In this document: positions 1 to 5,802 of the stretch, piece after piece
Layout of the letters: the number at the start of each line of letters is the position of its first letter
Position numbering within the stretch: position 1 is the first letter of the stretch
Virus record (IMG/VR): IMGVR_UViG_3300042569_002501
Location: 1 to 27,233 of that record
Length of the DNA stretch: 27,233 nucleotides
Strand: one strand, 5' to 3'
From: a virus
Made by a program: the position numbers and the translations under genes
The notes under the pieces: model-generated
Seen by the model: only the letters and a program-made list of their open reading frames with translations
Databases searched by the model: none
What the model was told of the DNA's origin: nothing

Positions 1-185
1 AAGCTGCTGGTGGGCTTGATGCCTTCATCAGCAGTATTGGTATTTCCAGCCGAACCCTTGCGGATTGGCGCCGTTATGGGGTGCCGGACACCCGCTGCCT
101 TGCGGTTGAAAAGGCGACGAATGGGGCGGTGACCGCCCAGGAACTGGCGGTGCATCGCGTTGATCGCTTGCGGGGTGCCGCCTGA
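1..185 (+). CDS. Cro/YdaS-type phage repressor, C-terminal part (5' end outside window)
   Basis: The reading frame is open from base 3 and ends at TGA 183-185, giving 60 residues of a protein whose start lies left of the window. The visible part has the shape of a small Cro/YdaS-type DNA-binding protein. It has a helix-turn-helix stretch (IGISSRTLADWRRYGVP), a conserved C-L-A-V-E-K-A-T-N-G-A-V-T segment that matches the usual 'C..IE.ATGGAVT' of this family, and a short basic tail. In lambdoid phages such proteins bind operator DNA next to the repressor gene and favour lytic growth. Its position ahead of a CII-like gene on the same strand fits that role. It ends two bases from the stop of the convergent lipoprotein gene. 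I infer the family from the motif only. Confidence 0.72.
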   Translation, partial: AAGGLDAFISSIGISSRTLADWRRYGVPDTRCLAVEKATNGAVTAQELAVHRVDRLRGAA

Positions 186-187
186 TG

Positions 188-514
188 TCATTTTCGCGCT
201 TCAGGGCAGATCACGCGCAAAACCGCATCCTCCCGGCCCGCGGCAAGCTTGATGCGGCCTTCTTCGATGATCGGCGCGTCTTTGCATTTGTCGCCAAACA
301 GGGCGTTGACCACATTGCGCGGGCCTTCAGGGGTGCCTCGGCCCAGCGGGTCCAGAAGGACAGTGCTGGCAACCGTGGTGATGCGCACGCTGTCGGCATA
401 AGCCGGGTGCGGTTCCACGCGCAGCAAGCCGTAGGCCATGGACATGTTGGCTTCCATCTTGGCGCACCCCGTCAGCAACAGCCCCAGGGCGGCGGCGGTA
501 ATTGGTTTCAGCAT
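188..514 (-). CDS. small lipoprotein of unknown function
   Basis: The gene encodes 108 residues. The N-terminus has a short charged start, a hydrophobic core and a lipobox-like L-L-T-G-C (residues 13-17), so signal peptidase II should cleave before Cys17 and the mature protein should be anchored to a membrane facing the periplasm. There are two further Cys residues (about 77 and 103) that could form a disulfide. The start at 514 is preceded by AGAAGGAG about nine bases upstream. Third codon positions are strongly G/C, whereas the overlapping plus-strand frame reads as low-complexity Arg/His/Gln/Gly. It lies convergent with the Cro-like gene and divergent from the CII-like gene, so it needs its own promoter in the 515-597 gap. 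Phage lipoproteins in such positions can be lysogenic conversion or superinfection-exclusion factors; that role is only a guess. Confidence 0.7.
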   Translation of the reverse strand: MLKPITAAALGLLLTGCAKMEANMSMAYGLLRVEPHPAYADSVRITTVASTVLLDPLGRGTPEGPRNVVNALFGDKCKDAPIIEEGRIKLAAGREDAVLRVICPEARK

Positions 515-544
515 CGCGTCATTCTCCTTCTCTGCCGGAATATG

Positions 545-582
545 GCGAAGGCTTTCGCGTTTGTCATGCGGAATGGTTCCGC
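545..582. promoter_or_regulatory. two small inverted repeats in a divergent intergenic region (possible operators)
   Basis: The 83-base gap between the minus-strand lipoprotein gene and the plus-strand CII-like gene contains GCGAA...TTCGC (545-549/554-558, 4-base loop) and GCGGAA-TGG-TTCCGC (568-573/577-582). Because both neighbours point outward from this gap, it must hold at least one promoter. The dyads could be binding sites for the Cro-like, CII-like or an unseen repressor protein. No convincing -35/-10 pair was recognised. Confidence 0.3.
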
Positions 583-597
583 GATGGGGGCGCGCTG

Positions 598-1050
598 ATG
601 CACCTGACCACGGAAGAAGAACGCCGCGCGCTCAAGACCGGGTTTCGGGTGTTGGTGCAGCAAGCGGGCGGGTTGGAAGCGGCGGCGGCTGCCACGCGGG
701 TGAATAAGACGCATCTGGCAGCAAGCTATGATCAGGAAGCGAAAGATCGCTTTCCTGCACTTGATGTTGTGGCGGATTTGGAACGCGCGGCGGGTGTGCC
801 TGTGGTCACAAAGCTGCTGGCCGGCATGCACGGCCTGGCGCTGGTGCATGTGGAACCTGTCAGCGGCTGCGCCATCAGCGCCATCGCCGCAGTCGGGCAA
901 AATGCCGGTGAGGTTTTCGCGGCCTTTGGGCGCGCGGTTGCGGATGGCGCCATCACGGATGGTGAACGCGCGGTGCTGCGGCAGGAAATGCTGGATTTGG
1001 TTGCTGTTGCCACAGAAGCGGCGGCGATTTTGGAGGGGGTGAAGAAATGA
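598..1050 (+). CDS. CII-like phage DNA-binding regulator
   Basis: This 150-residue protein begins at ATG 598, with a G-rich stretch just upstream; an in-frame extension back to 502 has no better start. Residues about 10-70 resemble the phage regulatory protein CII family. A 'GG-EAAAA-TRV-KTHLAASYD' stretch suits a helix-turn-helix that senses operator DNA, followed by 'FPALDVVADLERAAGVPVVTKLLAGM', the short conserved helix typical of these proteins. The second half (about 90-150) is an Ala-rich helical segment that may mediate oligomerisation. In lambdoid phages CII-type activators decide between lysogeny and lysis; that role is known for the family and inferred here. It is the first gene of a tightly overlapping operon (ATGA overlap with the next ORF). 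Confidence 0.62.
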   Translation: MHLTTEEERRALKTGFRVLVQQAGGLEAAAAATRVNKTHLAASYDQEAKDRFPALDVVADLERAAGVPVVTKLLAGMHGLALVHVEPVSGCAISAIAAVGQNAGEVFAAFGRAVADGAITDGERAVLRQEMLDLVAVATEAAAILEGVKK

Positions 1051-1178
1051 TCAAGGCAGCGATATGGCGCGGCATTTCTGCCGGCGCTTTCAAGGTTGCG
1101 GATGGCCTGGTGGCGCTTGGTGAATGGGCGTATCGGCGCGCGCGCTGGGTGCAGCAAAGCGCAAGGCGCCAGCCATGA
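1047..1178 (+). CDS. small ORF, 43 residues, unknown
   Basis: The ORF starts with ATG overlapping the previous stop (ATGA at 1047-1050) and ends with TGA overlapping the GcrA start (ATGA at 1175-1178). The product begins MIKAAIWRGISAGAF, has an amphipathic, partly hydrophobic first half with several Trp residues, and a basic Arg-rich end. Double ATGA coupling and the lack of any gap argue that it is translated as part of the operon. It contains no recognisable domain. It could be a small DNA- or membrane-associated peptide. Confidence 0.5.
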   Translation: MIKAAIWRGISAGAFKVADGLVALGEWAYRRARWVQQSARRQP

Positions 1179-1810
1179 GCGCGCCTCCTGGCCCATGGGA
1201 CAAGCCCGGAATGATTGATCGGCTGCGCGAATTACATGCGCGCGGCTACAGCTTCTCTGAAATCGGCAATGAACTTGGCGTGTCCAAGGGTTCCGTGGTT
1301 GGCAAGGCGCATCGGCTGAAGCTGGATGCGCGGCCTCTGCCGGCGGCGCTTGAAGGTGTGAAGAATAAGCCGCGCGTTGGTTCCTCCGCACGGCTTCGGG
1401 CGACGGGTGTTGGGGGTTCCAGGGTGGCGCCCGTCGCCCACCAAAGCTTGGCTGAGGCATCTGCCCAGCCCGGGCCGAGCGCGGCGGCGACTGCCGCGCA
1501 TGTGTCTTTCCTCCCTGTTGCAAACTCTGCGGCTGAGGCTTCCAGGCCTCGGCCGCAGCTTTTTCCGGTGCGGGGCTGTCGGTTTCCGATGTGGGGCGAC
1601 AAGGAGAGGCTGCTGGGGGAAGAACCGCGCTTTTGCGATGCGCCGGCGCGGCGGAACGAAGAAGGGCGGCAAGATAGCGCTTACTGCCCAGCGCATCACG
1701 CGCGATGTTTCAGCAAGCGCGGGGCGGCGGAAGATGATGCTCGCCCCCGGCCAAAGGATCGCGCATGGCAAGGCCCGCCCGCACGCGGAAGGTTTCCTGC
1801 CTATGTGTGA
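1175..1810 (+). CDS. gcrA: GcrA-family cell-cycle regulator (phage-borne)
   Basis: This 211-residue protein has the layout of GcrA, the alphaproteobacterial regulator that binds sigma70-RNA polymerase and stimulates promoters carrying CcrM-methylated GANTC sites. Residues 8-50 match the GcrA DNA-binding helix-turn-helix: W8, then 'IDRLRELHARGYSFSEIG', then 'GSVVGKAHRLKL'. A flexible Ala/Pro linker follows (about 55-130). The C-terminal domain has 'GCRFPMWGD', 'RFCDAP' and 'YCPAHH' with Cys135, Cys154, Cys171 and His174/175, the same Cys/His pattern seen in GcrA proteins. About 30 basic residues extend beyond that. The start at 1175 overlaps the preceding small ORF by ATGA. In a phage it may retune host cell-cycle transcription or drive phage promoters; this is inference. 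Confidence 0.85.
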   Translation: MSAPPGPWDKPGMIDRLRELHARGYSFSEIGNELGVSKGSVVGKAHRLKLDARPLPAALEGVKNKPRVGSSARLRATGVGGSRVAPVAHQSLAEASAQPGPSAAATAAHVSFLPVANSAAEASRPRPQLFPVRGCRFPMWGDKERLLGEEPRFCDAPARRNEEGRQDSAYCPAHHARCFSKRGAAEDDARPRPKDRAWQGPPARGRFPAYV

Positions 1811-2066
1811 TGGGGCGGAATTCGCGCGGCTTGGTGCCGCAGGCAAGGAAGTGCGCGAAGTGCTGGCGCGGCATGGGTTGAATGTGGATCAGGGGCAAAG
1901 GGTTCTGGCGGCGCTGATGGCGCAGAATACCCTGGCAGATCGGCGCCAGTGTGAATGGCCACAGGCCGCGCGCGCCACGGTTGATCTTGTGGGCGGCTAC
2001 ATCCTGGCCGCGCGGGCGCGCCGCATGGCAGCGCTGGCCGCTGCGCCACCAAGGGGGACCGCATGA
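1803..2066 (+). CDS. hypothetical protein, 87 residues
   Basis: The same frame is open from 1377, but translation most likely begins at ATG 1803, which overlaps the end of gcrA by eight bases and has GGAAGG about ten bases upstream. An alternative ATG pair lies near 1735. The product (MCDGAEFARLGAAGKEV...) is mostly helical and charged, with a conserved-looking 'QRVLAALMAQNTLADRRQCEW' centre and an Ala/Arg-rich end. I do not recognise the family. The ATGA overlap with the following gene and the compact operon suggest an early phage function such as replication or regulation. Confidence 0.5.
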   Translation: MCDGAEFARLGAAGKEVREVLARHGLNVDQGQRVLAALMAQNTLADRRQCEWPQAARATVDLVGGYILAARARRMAALAAAPPRGTA

Positions 2067-2320
2067 GCGCAGACCTGGCTGCCAAGCTGCTGACGCTTCT
2101 GACGCTTGCGGAAGTATGGCTGAAGATGCGCGCTTACGATGATTTGGCCATGGCGCATACGGACATGATGAAATTGCTGGATTTACCTCTGCCCAGCATT
2201 GAAATGGATTTGGCAAAGCTGCTGAGCCAAGCAAAGATCTGGCGGCTGAAGGAGGATGCGGGAAATATCCAGCGCTGCCATGCGGATATGCGCGCCTTGT
2301 TGGAAGGCTGCGTAAATTGA
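2063..2320 (+). CDS. hypothetical helical protein, 85 residues
   Basis: It starts at ATG 2063 inside an ATGA overlap with the preceding gene and ends where the next gene begins. The sequence (MSADLAAKLLTLLTLAEVW...) is almost wholly helix-forming with heptad-like Leu spacing, suggesting a small helical bundle or dimer. No enzyme motif is seen. It sits in the early operon ahead of the P-loop ATPase, so a replication-accessory or regulatory role is possible but not shown. Confidence 0.55.
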   Translation: MSADLAAKLLTLLTLAEVWLKMRAYDDLAMAHTDMMKLLDLPLPSIEMDLAKLLSQAKIWRLKEDAGNIQRCHADMRALLEGCVN

Positions 2321-2814
2321 GCGCAGCCGCCCTCGCCCCTGATCTTGCACCGCGTGGCCTGGACACCGGCATTTACGCGCCGCTGCCCAAGCGCGGCACC
2401 AAAGCCGGTGAGCAAATTGCCTGGGCCTTCCCGGAAGAACTCACGAAGCAGGATGCGGGCCACATGGCGCGCGCGATGGTGTCGCTGGGCCTCACGCGGC
2501 GGCTGATGACAGCGCCGCGCTGCGGCACGCCGCTTTGGTATGAAGCGCGGCTGCCCCAGGTGAATGCGCTGCGCGATGACAAGCTGGAATGGCCGGTGCT
2601 GCTGATGGCATCCGCCATGGAAGCGCCCGAACAGCATTCGGTTTGGGTCTGCACTGTCTCCGGTGACTGGATCACGGGTTCGGGCGGTGCGCGGGGGCGC
2701 AGCTTTGTCAGCCTTGGCCAATACATCTGGGCGGTGTCGGAATTTGAAGCCGCGCGGCGCTTGTGCCGGGCGAATGGCTATAGGGGGGTTCCACGTGTCG
2801 GCGACCTTCGATGA
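2317..2814 (+). CDS. hypothetical protein, 165 residues
   Basis: The frame begins at TTG 2317, which overlaps the previous stop (TTGA), so a non-ATG start is likely. The product is mixed alpha/beta: 'ELTKQDAGHMARAMVSLGLTRR' looks like a helical or winged-helix segment, and later Trp/Phe-rich strands ('VWVCTVSGDWITG', 'RSFVSLGQYIWAVSEFEAARRL') follow. I do not recognise the family. Its end overlaps the next gene by 20 bases, so the two are probably co-translated. The position directly before the P-loop ATPase suggests a partner in replication; this is inference. Confidence 0.6.
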   Translation: MSAAALAPDLAPRGLDTGIYAPLPKRGTKAGEQIAWAFPEELTKQDAGHMARAMVSLGLTRRLMTAPRCGTPLWYEARLPQVNALRDDKLEWPVLLMASAMEAPEQHSVWVCTVSGDWITGSGGARGRSFVSLGQYIWAVSEFEAARRLCRANGYRGVPRVGDLR

Positions 2815-4618
2815 TGGATTTGACCGCGCCCTCAATGATGCTGGCAGGCAGTTGAAGGTGGTGGAAGGCGGCAAGGGCAAGCGCCGGGGTGGGGGCGGTG
2901 ATGCTCCGCCGCCCGAATCGCCCCCGCCGGAAGACTTGGATTGGTCCGCCGCGCCTGTGGAATGCCTGGGCGTTAATGGGGAGACCTGGTGGTTTGTGGA
3001 TGCGTATCGGCAGATCATCGCGATCCAGGCTGGCAAGCTTTCCGCGCGCGGCGCGTTGAATGCGCTGCTGGGTGGGGACGCCACGGGTTGGGCGGCGCGC
3101 TATTTCCCGGAGTTCGACAAAGAAGGCATGAAGACCGGGGATTACAGCCCGCGCAAGCTGCACAAGGCCCTGGCTGAACGCATGACAGAGGTGGGGCTGT
3201 TTGACCCCACCACGCCGCGCCGCGGGCCTGGGGTTTGGCTGCATCAGGGCAAGCCCGTGGTGCATGCCGGCGCCAATGTTTTCTTTGCTGATGGGGCGCG
3301 CAAGCCCAGTTTTATTCGGGATGGCATTGCCTATATCGCGGCGCGCGCCATAGCGCAGCCGCATGATGGGCAGGATGGCCGGCCGGAAGCGGGCAGCGCC
3401 GCGCTGGCGGAAGAAGCCGAAGCCATGTTCCGGCAGTGGAATTGGGAAAACGGCGCGTCAGATCGGATGCTGCTGGGTTGGTGGGTGATCGCGAACCTTG
3501 GCGCGCTGGCGCCGATGCGGCCCTTGGCCATGATTGATGGGCAGGAAGGTGCGGGGAAATCCACTCTGTTGGAAATTCTGGCCGCGCTTTGCCCGGCTGG
3601 TGAAATGACGAATGACACCACGGAAGCCGGGTTGCGCCAGCGCATGAATCAGCGCGCGGCGCCGATGATCCTGGATGAATTTGAAGGGGAAGAATTGCTG
3701 CGCGTGTTGGCCATGCTCCGGCGGATTGTGACCGGGGAAGGTAGCCGGTCCTTCCGGGGGCAGGGCAGCCAGACCGCCGTGGTGACAGAAGTGGTGGGCA
3801 CGGCTGTGATGGGCGCCATTGGCGCGCCTGTGGCGAATAGTGCGGAAACCACGCGCATCCTGCGCCTGATGCTCTGGCCCCGCGCCCCCGGTGTGCCAAG
3901 CCTGGAAAAATCCGCCTTGCTATCCTGGTGCCAGAAGGAAGCGCCGGCCTTGTGGGGCCGCGCCATCGCCGCCTGGCCGCGCATCCACGCCAATGCGGCC
4001 ATGATGCGCCTGGTGCTGAACCGTGCGGGCTGTTCGCCGCGATACGCGGATATGCTGGGTTGGCTGATCGGCGCGCGCGAGGCCATGGTGGCTGATCTGC
4101 CCTTGACGGAAGCGCAGGCAGAAGCCGCTCTGGAATGGGCTTGGGGTTGGGTAGTGACGGAAGCTGAACAGGCGGAAGACACCACGGCTGCGCGCTGCCT
4201 GCAGCATCTGATGTCATGCCCCGTACTGACCGGGCCCGGCCATTCGGAAACCGTGGCGGTATTGGTGGAGCGCACCTTGCGCGAACCGGATGCGCCGGCG
4301 GCTAAGCTATTGGCCGAGATAGGGCTGCGACTGGCCCCGTACCCCATTGATGGTGGGGATGCGGCGCGGGTTGGGCTGTATGTGGCAGCCGGGCGAAGGC
4401 CATCGCTGGCCAGGCTGTATCAGCAAACGGAATGGCAGGGCGGGCGCTGGGGCACGGTACTGGCTCAGCTCCGGGCCAGGGTGCGGGATGCGGAGATACG
4501 CGCGCAGCCGATTAAGACCCGCGTGCGGTTTTCAGGGGAGAATGACAGGGCGCAGGCGGTGTGGCTGGCGCCTGAATTGCTGCCTTCGGGCGCGGCAAAG
4601 GGGCTCGGGATGGATTGA
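2795..4618 (+). CDS. P-loop ATPase, probable phage replication helicase/primase-type protein
   Basis: The product is 607 residues long if started at GTG 2795, which has AGGGGGG (2782-2788) six bases upstream; an in-frame ATG at 2774 is possible. Residues about 25-55 form a Lys/Gly/Pro-rich linker. A Walker A motif GQEGAGKST lies at 249-257 (Lys255) and a Walker B-like PMILDEFEGE at 290-299 (Asp294, Glu295). A further Arg-rich region 'MLRRIVTGEGSRSFRGQGSQT' follows and could carry sensor or arginine-finger residues. The C-terminal third is helical. This arrangement fits the ATPase half of phage primase-helicase proteins of the D5/SF3-like kind, with an N-terminal domain I cannot place. The gene runs straight into a repeat-rich candidate origin, which supports a replication role. 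The exact family is uncertain. Confidence 0.68.
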   Translation: MSATFDDGFDRALNDAGRQLKVVEGGKGKRRGGGGDAPPPESPPPEDLDWSAAPVECLGVNGETWWFVDAYRQIIAIQAGKLSARGALNALLGGDATGWAARYFPEFDKEGMKTGDYSPRKLHKALAERMTEVGLFDPTTPRRGPGVWLHQGKPVVHAGANVFFADGARKPSFIRDGIAYIAARAIAQPHDGQDGRPEAGSAALAEEAEAMFRQWNWENGASDRMLLGWWVIANLGALAPMRPLAMIDGQEGAGKSTLLEILAALCPAGEMTNDTTEAGLRQRMNQRAAPMILDEFEGEELLRVLAMLRRIVTGEGSRSFRGQGSQTAVVTEVVGTAVMGAIGAPVANSAETTRILRLMLWPRAPGVPSLEKSALLSWCQKEAPALWGRAIAAWPRIHANAAMMRLVLNRAGCSPRYADMLGWLIGAREAMVADLPLTEAQAEAALEWAWGWVVTEAEQAEDTTAARCLQHLMSCPVLTGPGHSETVAVLVERTLREPDAPAAKLLAEIGLRLAPYPIDGGDAARVGLYVAAGRRPSLARLYQQTEWQGGRWGTVLAQLRARVRDAEIRAQPIKTRVRFSGENDRAQAVWLAPELLPSGAAKGLGMD

Positions 4619-4805
4619 ACTGTCCCGCTGTTTGTACCGCTGACAGGCCGATTTGTCCCGCATGAAGCGGGCAAGTCATTGAAAAGCCTAGATGCGGGAC
4701 AGCGGGACAAGCGGGACAGGGCACTTCCTCATGTGTGTGCGCGCGTCGCATGTGCGCGCATTTAGGAAATAGGTGTGTCCCGCATGTCCCGCTTGTCCCG
4801 GTATG

Positions 4806-4811
4806 TATAAT
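4806..4811 (+). promoter_or_regulatory. TATAAT -10 box, candidate promoter for the gene at 4907
   Basis: A perfect TATAAT lies in the A+T-rich segment 96 bases before the next start codon. No good -35 box is found 16-18 bases upstream; that position is filled by the octamer repeats (4776-4801), so a protein bound to the repeats could activate or repress here. The block could equally be only an easily melted origin segment. Confidence 0.35.
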
Positions 4812-4825
4812 AATAAATGAAATCA

Positions 4826-4845
4826 GATAGATAGATAGATAGATA
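4826..4845. repeat. tetranucleotide repeat (GATA)x5
   Basis: Five perfect tandem copies of GATA lie between the A+T-rich stretch and the last octamers. Simple repeats of this kind are rare in G+C-rich phage DNA and could serve as a DNA-unwinding segment or as a slippage-prone spacer that changes the distance between repeats and promoter. Confidence 0.85.
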
Positions 4846-4906
4846 AGGGACAAAGGGCGGGACAGTTTCTGGTTGGGCGGGACAATTCAGCGAAAGGGGC
4901 GGCGAT

Positions 4907-5587
4907 ATGGCGGAACATCGGGCAGTGAAGGGGATCACCTTGGGGGTTGGCGTGGTCCAGCCGGGCGAGGCGTGGGTGACCGGGGATGGCATGGCTCGGC
5001 ACGCGATTGGAGTGGCCCATGCGCGTGCGATGGCCGAGGAAGCCCGCGCCGTGGCGGCTCAGTGCCACGCAACGCCGTTTTTCAGGGTGCCGGTGCAATA
5101 TGACCCTGAAGCGGCTGTACGGGCAGCGGAAGGGGCGCAGCGCAGGGCCGCGCGGCGGCTGATGTCTGACAAGCTGGCGCAGTTGGCGGAACGGGGAAGG
5201 ATCGGCCAATGCGAATGGCGGGCGGCTTTGGAAATGCGGCACGTGGTTGAATATGCGGAAGGCGGGCGCATGCCGCTGGTTCGGTCTCAGTTGCGGGAAC
5301 GGCTGCCATCTGGGGGCGATGGCACGGGTGAGTTGATTGCCACGGAAGAATTGGTGCGGATCGCCTATGTGCCATGGCGGCGGTATGCTCGGCGGTATCC
5401 AGTGACGAAGGATGCGACGCTCGAAGACCTGACGCGGGGGCCGGTGTTCAATGGCAAGGGGCTCAGGCAAGTGGCGAATGACATCGGGATTGATCAGCGC
5501 CGGGCAGAACGCCTGCTGAGGCGTAGCCTGCACCATTACGCGGGGCTGCGCGGCTGGCCCAATGCGGCGGCGGAAGAATGCTGTTGA
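4907..5587 (+). CDS. phage regulatory protein in the late-regulator (Q) position, DUF6456-like
   Basis: The gene encodes 226 residues from ATG 4907, with AAGGGG about eight bases upstream. The N-terminal 60 residues are variable. From about 75 onward the protein is basic and helical ('AQRRAARRLMSDKLAQLAERGRI'), and the C-terminal part ('FNGKGLRQVANDIGIDQRRAERLLRRSLHHYAGL') has the look of a helix-turn-helix ending in the 'LR-AL--LA-HYGL' style seen in alphaproteobacterial DUF6456 proteins; I give that family only tentatively. It is the last gene before a promoter/terminator pair and the terminase genes, the position of antiterminator or late-activator genes in lambdoid phages. Its own transcription probably starts in the repeat block upstream. 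Confidence 0.55.
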   Translation: MAEHRAVKGITLGVGVVQPGEAWVTGDGMARHAIGVAHARAMAEEARAVAAQCHATPFFRVPVQYDPEAAVRAAEGAQRRAARRLMSDKLAQLAERGRIGQCEWRAALEMRHVVEYAEGGRMPLVRSQLRERLPSGGDGTGELIATEELVRIAYVPWRRYARRYPVTKDATLEDLTRGPVFNGKGLRQVANDIGIDQRRAERLLRRSLHHYAGLRGWPNAAAEECC

Positions 5588-5613
5588 CACGCTGCCACGT
5601 TTCGGTGCATGAA
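5584..5613 (+). promoter_or_regulatory. candidate promoter with consensus -35 box
   Basis: A perfect TTGACA (5584-5589) overlaps the stop codon of the preceding gene. The sequence 17-18 bases further on (around CATGAA, 5608-5613) matches TATAAT at only three positions, so the promoter may be weak or activator-dependent. Transcripts starting here would meet the terminator at 5637-5665 almost at once. Confidence 0.35.
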
Positions 5614-5636
5614 ACCAGTAATAGGCGAATCTGCGC

Positions 5637-5665
5637 CCGGATGGCCCCACCATCTGGACTTTTTT
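5637..5665 (+). terminator. intrinsic terminator between early and late regions
   Basis: An eight-pair stem (5637-5644 with 5650-5657, one G-T pair, loop CCCCA) is followed after two bases by six T residues (5660-5665). This is a good Rho-independent terminator on the plus strand. It would stop early transcription, and short RNAs from the TTGACA promoter, before the late operon. Confidence 0.72.
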
Positions 5666-5737
5666 ATGCCCTGCACCCCTCCCGCACATCCATCGCGCGC
5701 CCATCATCATGGGTCCTTCCTGGCCCAAAATGTATGC

Positions 5738-5754
5738 GGGCGGCTAACGCGCTC
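5738..5754. other. possible cos cleavage site (weak candidate)
   Basis: GGGCGGCTAACGCGCTC followed by AAGTTTTC resembles the lambda cosN top strand (GGGCGGCGACCT, then CGCGGGTTTTC) and lies 49 bases before the terminase small-subunit start, where a cos phage would carry it. The spacing to the terminase gene is shorter than in lambda and the resemblance could be chance. Confidence 0.2.
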
Positions 5755-5771
5755 AAGTTTTCTAGTGTGGG

Positions 5772-5800
5772 GGTTCATTGAAACGGTTCATTGGAGTTCA
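5772..5800. repeat. short direct repeats before the terminase gene
   Basis: GGTTCATTG occurs at 5772-5780 and again at 5785-5793, and GTTCA recurs at 5796-5800, giving three GTTCA units 13 and 10 bases apart. They could be binding sites for the terminase small subunit (lambda cosB-like R sites) or for a late activator. The second repeat overlaps the GGAG ribosome binding site (5793-5796). Confidence 0.35.
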
Positions 5801-5802
5801 CG

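Larger units (their letters stand above)
4621..4884. repeat. iteron-like block, nine exact octamers in both orientations (candidate replication origin)
   Basis: The octamer GCGGGACA occurs exactly at 4694-4701, 4702-4709, 4711-4718, 4857-4864 and 4877-4884, and its complement TGTCCCGC at 4621-4628, 4654-4661, 4776-4783 and 4785-4792. Near copies lie at 4633-4640, 4794-4801 and 4845-4852. Within the triplets the spacing is 8-9 bases. The triplets at 4694-4718 and 4776-4801 face each other as arms of a palindrome of about 108 bp; its inner part adds TTCCT/AGGAA (4725-4729/4764-4768) and TGCGCGC/GCGCGCA (4738-4744/4754-4760). An A+T-rich stretch follows at 4801-4846. Directional iterons, a cruciform and an A+T-rich segment beside a replication ATPase gene are classic origin features. 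Confidence 0.6.

Noticed and set aside
185-598. A 137-codon plus-strand frame flanked by TGATG overlaps with both neighbours
   Set aside because: The overlaps look attractive, but the product is low-complexity Arg/His/Gln/Gly without domains and is antisense to a lipoprotein frame that has a lipobox, a ribosome binding site and proper third-position G/C.
732-1523. Long minus-strand frame across the CII-like and GcrA genes
   Set aside because: It is a shadow of high-G+C coding sequence; the product is Pro/Arg/Ser-rich without motifs, and the plus-strand genes are well supported.
2134-3084. Long minus-strand frame across the early operon
   Set aside because: It lies opposite three linked plus-strand genes, has a low-complexity product and no plausible start context.
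4654-4674. CCCGC/GCGGG hairpin after the ATPase gene as a terminator
   Set aside because: The stem is only about five continuous pairs and there is no T-run; it is better explained as part of the octamer set.
4621-4884. The octamer block as a CRISPR array
   Set aside because: The repeats are only eight bases, occur in both orientations and have no regular spacers or cas genes.
5627-5631. GANTC (GAATC) site near the late promoter as a GcrA/CcrM target
   Set aside because: One such pentamer is expected by chance in about 256 bases, and its place relative to the -35 box does not match a typical GcrA-dependent promoter.
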